This document shows, piece by piece, positions 6,320 to 10,000 of a DNA stretch of 10,000 nt. Below the pieces are notes generated by a model. It was given only the letters and a program-made list of their open reading frames with translations, did not search any database and was not told the origin of the DNA. The stretch is taken from positions 1 to 10,000 of the forward strand of contig NZ_JAIWNX010000096.1 of assembly GCF_020217185.1 (NCBI RefSeq), given 5' to 3'. The translations under genes were made by a program, and so were the position numbers. Each line of letters starts with the position of its first letter. The stretch's first letter is position 1. The stretch comes from Asticcacaulis sp. (lineage in GTDB: Bacteria > Pseudomonadota > Alphaproteobacteria > Caulobacterales > Caulobacteraceae).

Positions 6320-7101
6320 GCATTCACCCGACGGCTATTATCCACGAAGGGGCGCAACTGGGCGAAGGCGTCAGCGTCGGCCCGTGGTGCATCGTAGGCC
6401 CGCAAGCCGTGCTGGGCGACCGCGTAACCCTGCAAGCCAGTGTGGTCATCGAAGGCCATACGGAAATCGGCGCCGACTGTTACGTGCATCCCTTTGCGGT
6501 TCTGGGCGGCTCGCCGCAGCATCTGGCGCACAAGGGCGAAGATACACGCCTTATCGTCGGTGAACGCAATCAGATCCGCGAACACGTCACCATGCACACC
6601 GGCACGGTCAAGGGCGGGGGCGTCACGACCGTCGGTAATGACTGCCTGTTCATGGTCGGCAGCCACGTGGCCCACGACTGCGTCGTTGGCAATAATGTGG
6701 TGCTGGCCAACAATGCGTCTCTGGGCGGGCACGTAAAGGTCGGCGATTTCGTGTTTCTGGGTGGCCTGTGCGGCGTGCATCAGTTCGCGCGCATCGGCCG
6801 CTACAGCTTCGTCGGCGGCGCGGCCATGGTGACCAAGGACGTCATCCCCTACGGTTCGGTGTGGGGCAACCACGCGCGTCTGGAAGGCCTCAATCTGGTG
6901 GGGCTGAAGCGTCGAGGTTTCTCGCGCGACCTGATCCTGTCGCTGCGTACCGCCTATCGCATGATGTTCGCACCGGAAGGCACCTTCCAGGAGCGTCTGG
7001 ACGACGTGCTGGAAAACTTCAGCGACATTCCGCAGGTGGTTGAAATTGTGCAATTCATCCGCGAAGATTCCAACCGTCCCATCTGCCTGCCGGTCGAGTG
7101 A
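6316..7101 (+). CDS. lpxA: Acyl-ACP--UDP-N-acetylglucosamine O-acyltransferase
   Basis: The protein has 261 residues (E. coli 262). LpxA catalyses the first, reversible step of lipid A synthesis: transfer of a 3-hydroxyacyl chain from ACP to the 3-position of UDP-GlcNAc. Hexapeptide repeats form a left-handed beta helix from the N terminus ([20 protein letters not shown]) to about residue 185, followed by an alpha-helical C-terminal domain (about 190-261) opening with the conserved GLKRRGFS. The catalytic His is 120 in [12 protein letters not shown] (H125 in E. coli). Gly168 aligns with the E. coli hydrocarbon-ruler residue Gly173, so a longer hydroxyacyl chain is favoured over the C10 chosen when Met is present. 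The start overlaps the fabZ stop by four bases, and the stop shares one base with the lpxI ATG. Whether the sugar substrate is UDP-GlcNAc or its 3-amino analogue cannot be told from sequence alone. Confidence 0.97.
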   Translation: MSIHPTAIIHEGAQLGEGVSVGPWCIVGPQAVLGDRVTLQASVVIEGHTEIGADCYVHPFAVLGGSPQHLAHKGEDTRLIVGERNQIREHVTMHTGTVKGGGVTTVGNDCLFMVGSHVAHDCVVGNNVVLANNASLGGHVKVGDFVFLGGLCGVHQFARIGRYSFVGGAAMVTKDVIPYGSVWGNHARLEGLNLVGLKRRGFSRDLILSLRTAYRMMFAPEGTFQERLDDVLENFSDIPQVVEIVQFIREDSNRPICLPVE

Positions 7102-7946
7102 TGGACAAGCTCGGCCTCATTGCCGGCGGTGGACTGGTGCCGGTCGAAATCGCCCGTTACCTCAAGCGCAGCGGACGACCCTATTGCGTCATCCGGCTGG
7201 AAGGGCTGGCGGACGCTGAACTGGCGGACCATCCCGGCCACGATATTGATGTCGGCCATTTCCAGAAAATCTTTGTGGCTCTGGCGCAGGAAGGCTGCCG
7301 TGCCGTCTGCATGGTCGGCTATGTCCAGCGCCCGGACTTCGATGCCATGCAACGCGACGAGGGCGGGGCGGCACACCTGCCGGGCATCCAGGCGGCCGGA
7401 CGCGGCGGCGACGACTCGCTCCTGCGGCAAGTTGCCCGAGTGTTTGAAAGTCAGGGCTATGCCATAGAGGGGGCGCACGAGGCCAATCCGGAACTGTGCC
7501 TCGAAGAGGGGCTTCAGGCCGGTGAGGCACCGTCTCCGGAAGCCCGTGAAGATGTGGAAGAGGCCTTTCGCGTCGCGCACGCGCTTGGGGCGCTGGATAT
7601 TGGTCAGGCGGCGGTCGTCGCCGGGCGGATCACACTGGCGGTCGAGGCACAGGAAGGCACGGACGCGCTTCTGAAGCGCGTGGCGACGCTGTCGCCGGTG
7701 CTTATCGGCACACAGGACCGGCGCAAGGGTGTGCTGGCCAAGGTGCCCAAACCGATACAGGATTTGCGGCTCGACATGCCGACCATCGGCGTTCAGACGG
7801 TCGAGGCGGCAGCGGCGGCGGGTCTTTGTGGAATTGTCGGGCAGGCGGGGGCGCTGCTCGTCGTAGATAAGGCGCGCGTCTATGCCCGCGCCGCCGAACT
7901 GGGACTTTTCATCTATGGACACGCCGCCCCCGCCCAAACCGACTAA
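7101..7946 (+). CDS. lpxI: UDP-2,3-diacylglucosamine pyrophosphatase LpxI (DUF1009)
   Basis: The protein has 281 residues. LpxI cleaves UDP-2,3-diacylglucosamine to 2,3-diacylglucosamine 1-phosphate (lipid X) and UMP, replacing the unrelated LpxH of gamma- and betaproteobacteria. The N-terminal half (about 1-130) begins with a glycine-rich LGLIAGGGLVPVEIA. The C-terminal DUF1009 half (about 140-275) carries the signatures VEAQEGTD (181-188) and KPIQDLRLDMPTIG. Asp225 in that motif matches, in identity and number, the aspartate I recall as catalytically essential in the characterised Caulobacter enzyme. The ATG at 7101 shares a base with the lpxA TGA; a GTG at 7098 is also in frame but adds only one residue. 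The 3' end overlaps lpxB. Gene order lpxA-lpxI-lpxB is typical of alphaproteobacteria. Confidence 0.94.
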   Translation: MDKLGLIAGGGLVPVEIARYLKRSGRPYCVIRLEGLADAELADHPGHDIDVGHFQKIFVALAQEGCRAVCMVGYVQRPDFDAMQRDEGGAAHLPGIQAAGRGGDDSLLRQVARVFESQGYAIEGAHEANPELCLEEGLQAGEAPSPEAREDVEEAFRVAHALGALDIGQAAVVAGRITLAVEAQEGTDALLKRVATLSPVLIGTQDRRKGVLAKVPKPIQDLRLDMPTIGVQTVEAAAAAGLCGIVGQAGALLVVDKARVYARAAELGLFIYGHAAPAQTD

Positions 7947-9096
7947 GCTGATGTTGGTCGCTGCCGAAGCCTCCGGTGACATGCTGGGGGCCGGGCTGAT
8001 GCGTGAATTGCAAAGGCAATCTCCCGTCCCACTCACCTTTTGCGGCGTCGGTGGGCAGCGTATGGCCGAACTGGGTGTCAAGAGCCCGTTCGATATCTCA
8101 GAGCTTTCGATTCTGGGCCTGATCGAAGGGCTGAAGGCCTATAAGCGCGTCAAGCTGCGTGTCGCGGATACGGTGGCGCAGGCGCTCAGGGAAAAGCCTG
8201 ACGCTGTTGTGCTGATCGACTCGTGGGGCTTTACGTTGCGCGTGGCGCACGGCATCCGCGCCGTCCTGCCCGACGTTCCGTTGATCAAATATGTCGGGCC
8301 GCAGGTGTGGGCTACCCGTCCGGGGCGAGCCAAAACACTGGCGCAAAGCGTTGATCTGCTGCTGGCCCTGCACCCGATGGACGCCCCCTATTTTGAAAAA
8401 GAGGGGCTAAAGACCGTCGTTGTGGGCAATCCGGCCCTGAATGTCGATTTCAGCACTGCCGATCCCGACGGTCTGCGCGGGCGACTGGGGATAGGCGAGG
8501 CGCCTCTGCTGCTGTTCCTGCCGGGCAGCCGCCCCTCCGAAATCAAGCGCCTGATGCCGGTGTTCCGTGAGACCATAGAAACCCTGTCGCGGCAGCGTCC
8601 TGAACTGGTCTTCGTCGTACCGGTGGCCGATACGGTGCGCGATCAGGTGCGCGACGGGCTGGCGGGTGTGCAGGCTCCGTTGCACCTGATCGACAACGAA
8701 ATGGATAAACTCTCGGCCATGCGGGCGGCGACCGTGGCCCTGGCCTGTTCTGGGACGGTGACGACCGAATTGGCTTTGGCCGGATGCCCGATAATTGTGG
8801 CCTATAAGGTCGAACCCCTGACCTATTTCCTGTTCAAACACATGTCGCCGCTTACCCACGTCACCCTGTTCAACATCATGGCAGGGAAGGGGGTGGCCCC
8901 TGAATTTATCCAGCACGACTGTACAACGGCCAATCTGGTCGCTGCGCTCAGCCACAGACTGGACAATCCGGCCTTCCGCGCCGCCCAGACCGAGGCGCAA
9001 TACGCCGCCCTCGACCTGATGGGCCGCGGTCAACCGGCCCCGGCCATCCGCGCCGCCGAAGCCGTATTGCAGCACCTGAGCCTGACAAAAATTTGA
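7915..9096 (+). CDS. lpxB: Lipid-A-disaccharide synthase
   Basis: The protein has 393 residues from the chosen start (E. coli 382). LpxB, a GT-B glycosyltransferase of family GT19 at the inner membrane face, joins UDP-diacylglucosamine and lipid X through a beta-1,6 bond. Landmarks in order are LMLVAAEASGDMLGAGLM (about 12-29), VLIDSWGFT (99-107), YVGPQVWATRPGR (126-138), PGSRPSE (203-209, Arg206 aligning with E. coli R201), CSGTVTTELALAG (278-290) and TLFNIMAGK (N320). Several depart from the usual forms: IDAPDFN becomes IDSWGFT and PSVWAWR becomes PQVWATR. Position after lpxI and overall motif order still make LpxB by far the best call. ATG 7915 gives a family-like N terminus and a 32-base overlap with lpxI. 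ATG 7882 (404 residues) and ATG 7951 (381 residues, no overlap) are possible; none has a clear Shine-Dalgarno. Confidence 0.93.
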   Translation: MDTPPPPKPTKLMLVAAEASGDMLGAGLMRELQRQSPVPLTFCGVGGQRMAELGVKSPFDISELSILGLIEGLKAYKRVKLRVADTVAQALREKPDAVVLIDSWGFTLRVAHGIRAVLPDVPLIKYVGPQVWATRPGRAKTLAQSVDLLLALHPMDAPYFEKEGLKTVVVGNPALNVDFSTADPDGLRGRLGIGEAPLLLFLPGSRPSEIKRLMPVFRETIETLSRQRPELVFVVPVADTVRDQVRDGLAGVQAPLHLIDNEMDKLSAMRAATVALACSGTVTTELALAGCPIIVAYKVEPLTYFLFKHMSPLTHVTLFNIMAGKGVAPEFIQHDCTTANLVAALSHRLDNPAFRAAQTEAQYAALDLMGRGQPAPAIRAAEAVLQHLSLTKI

Positions 9097-9100
9097 GAAG

Positions 9101-9120
9101 AGGGGTGCATAGACACCCCT
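9101..9120 (+). terminator. GC-rich hairpin after lpxB, possible terminator
   Basis: AGGGGTG (9101-9107) and CACCCCT (9114-9120) form a perfect 7-bp stem with a six-base loop, starting four bases after the lpxB stop. No T run follows; the next T-rich bit is a TTTT at 9134-9137. It could be a weak terminator, a processing barrier or a 3' end stabiliser. Its place at the end of the lipid A block supports an end-of-operon role. The rest of the gap to 9233 shows no convincing promoter or regulatory site. Confidence 0.5.
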
Positions 9121-9233
9121 TGCGCCGTACCGATTTTCGCCCAACTCTGCGGCTATAGCATCCCGTTCTGATATTTCCGTGATCCGTTCGGGCGTTAACT
9201 CAGGCTTAAGATGTCGGTAGCACATCCTTTACC

Positions 9234-10000
9234 ATGACCCGATTTTCGTATCCTTTGGGGGGTATGACGCGCCGTGCGGCGGTGGCCCTGAGTCTGGCGG
9301 CTCTGGGCGGTAGCGTCTTGCGCCCTCAGCCGTCTATGCAGGGCGCGTCTGCCGCTACGGGTGACGCACCAGCACTGAAAGACTGGCCCACGCTGGACGC
9401 GCTGGCGCAGGCCATGATCGACACCCGCCTGACACCGGGTCTGACCCTGAGCGTGATGCATAAGGGTGTCATGCTCTATTCTAAGGGCTTCGGGCAGTCG
9501 GATATCGACAGTGCGGTGTCGATTACCCCGCAGACGAGCCTGCGCATAGCCTCGATCACCAAACAATTCACGGCTGTGGCCATTCTGTTGCTGGCTGAAC
9601 AGGGACAACTTAATGTCCATGATCCGCTATCGAAATTCCTGCCGGATTTCCCGCGCGCCGCTGAGGTCAGCCTGCACCAGTTGATGAGCCACACCTCTGG
9701 CATGGGCGACTATATCAATCGTCAGGACCACAGCATTCTGGACGCGGCGCGTACCCGCGATTACAGCACAGACGACATTCTCAAACTGATCCGTGCGGGC
9801 AAGCCGCTCTATCGCTTTGCGCCGGGCATGGGCTGGGCCTATTCCAATTCCGGCTTTACCCTGCTGTCGTCGATCGTTGAGCGTTTATCGGGTCAGAGTT
9901 TTGCCGATTTTTGCCGCAAGCATCTGTTTGAGCGCGCGGGCATGGCCAATACGACCATCGACCAGAGCTGCGAGGTGACCAATGCGGTGACACGTGGCTA
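9234..10000 (+). CDS. Exported serine hydrolase of the beta-lactamase (class C-like) family, 3' end outside window
   Basis: An open frame of 255 full codons runs past the window end. The N terminus carries TRRAAVALSLAALGG (about 12-26), a twin-arginine-like or ordinary signal peptide, so the mature protein is probably periplasmic. The Ser-x-x-Lys motif is SITK at 107-110 in RIASITKQFTAVAI, and the Tyr-x-Asn motif is YSN at 203-205 in WAYSNSGF. Both, with LxxLMSHTSGM near residue 148, are hallmarks of Pfam Beta-lactamase PF00144, which includes class C enzymes, D-aminopeptidases, esterases and penicillin-binding-like proteins. The third motif (HxG or KTG) would lie beyond the window, so the reaction cannot be assigned, and resistance should not be inferred. 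ATG 9234 is chosen, but ATG 9264 would put the RR at residues 3-4 and is a real alternative; neither has a clear ribosome-binding site. A 137-base gap separates it from lpxB, so it may be an independent unit. Confidence 0.85.
   Translation, partial: MTRFSYPLGGMTRRAAVALSLAALGGSVLRPQPSMQGASAATGDAPALKDWPTLDALAQAMIDTRLTPGLTLSVMHKGVMLYSKGFGQSDIDSAVSITPQTSLRIASITKQFTAVAILLLAEQGQLNVHDPLSKFLPDFPRAAEVSLHQLMSHTSGMGDYINRQDHSILDAARTRDYSTDDILKLIRAGKPLYRFAPGMGWAYSNSGFTLLSSIVERLSGQSFADFCRKHLFERAGMANTTIDQSCEVTNAVTRG

Noticed and set aside
7098..7100. GTG start for lpxI one codon upstream
   Set aside because: The ATG at 7101 gives the standard stop/start overlap with lpxA and the family-like N terminus; the GTG adds only one residue with no better ribosome-binding site.
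6954..8081. Minus-strand open frame of 375 codons across lpxA, lpxI and lpxB
   Set aside because: It crosses three well-supported genes, has no recognisable motifs, and is a shadow of their third-position GC bias.
1..10000. Search for an undescribed system such as a defence island, CRISPR array, insertion sequence or integrated element
   Set aside because: The ten genes are in conserved order with tight spacing and consistent composition, and I saw no direct repeats, att-like flanks, transposase motifs, tRNA or repeat arrays.

Overview
This window is a chromosomal, vertically inherited-looking cell-envelope locus from an alphaproteobacterium, most likely of the Caulobacterales (Caulobacter / Asticcacaulis / Brevundimonas type). 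The evidence is the gene order, the use of LpxI rather than LpxH for UDP-diacylglucosamine hydrolysis, a short single-PDZ RseP of the MmpA type, and the high-GC coding style. Genus assignment is inference. All genes read on the + strand, and I see no mobile elements, tRNAs, rRNAs, CRISPR arrays or phage genes.

Layout: the 3' end of dxr (isoprenoid precursor synthesis; to 229), the intramembrane site-2 protease rseP/mmpA (251-1453), the outer-membrane assembly factor bamA (1534-3936) and the periplasmic chaperone ompH/skp (3977-4642). A 158-base gap follows, holding two consecutive hairpins, the second a long-stemmed intrinsic terminator with a seven-T tract. Beyond it is a tightly packed lipid A block: lpxD (4801-5814), fabZ (5822-6319), lpxA (6316-7101), lpxI (7101-7946) and lpxB (7915-9096), with spacings from +7 to about -32 bases. 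A 137-base gap with a GC-rich hairpin separates lpxB from a serine beta-lactamase-fold hydrolase that starts at 9234 and runs off the window end.

How the genes work together: BamA inserts outer-membrane beta-barrels, Skp/OmpH escorts them across the periplasm, and RseP/MmpA is a membrane protease of envelope regulation. LpxA, LpxD, LpxI and LpxB cover the first acylation, second acylation, pyrophosphate cleavage and disaccharide formation of lipid A synthesis; LpxC (deacetylation) is not here. FabZ belongs to the fatty-acid cycle that supplies the hydroxyacyl-ACP pool used by LpxA and LpxD. The terminator suggests that the protein-assembly half and the lipid A half can be transcribed separately.

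The region is essentially a known housekeeping cluster, and I do not see an undescribed multi-gene system. The points most worth a second look are the tandem hairpins splitting the cluster, an LpxB whose signature motifs depart from the enterobacterial pattern (including loss of a motif aspartate), a likely cysteine pair in the Skp homologue, and two cysteine pairs in BamA loops.
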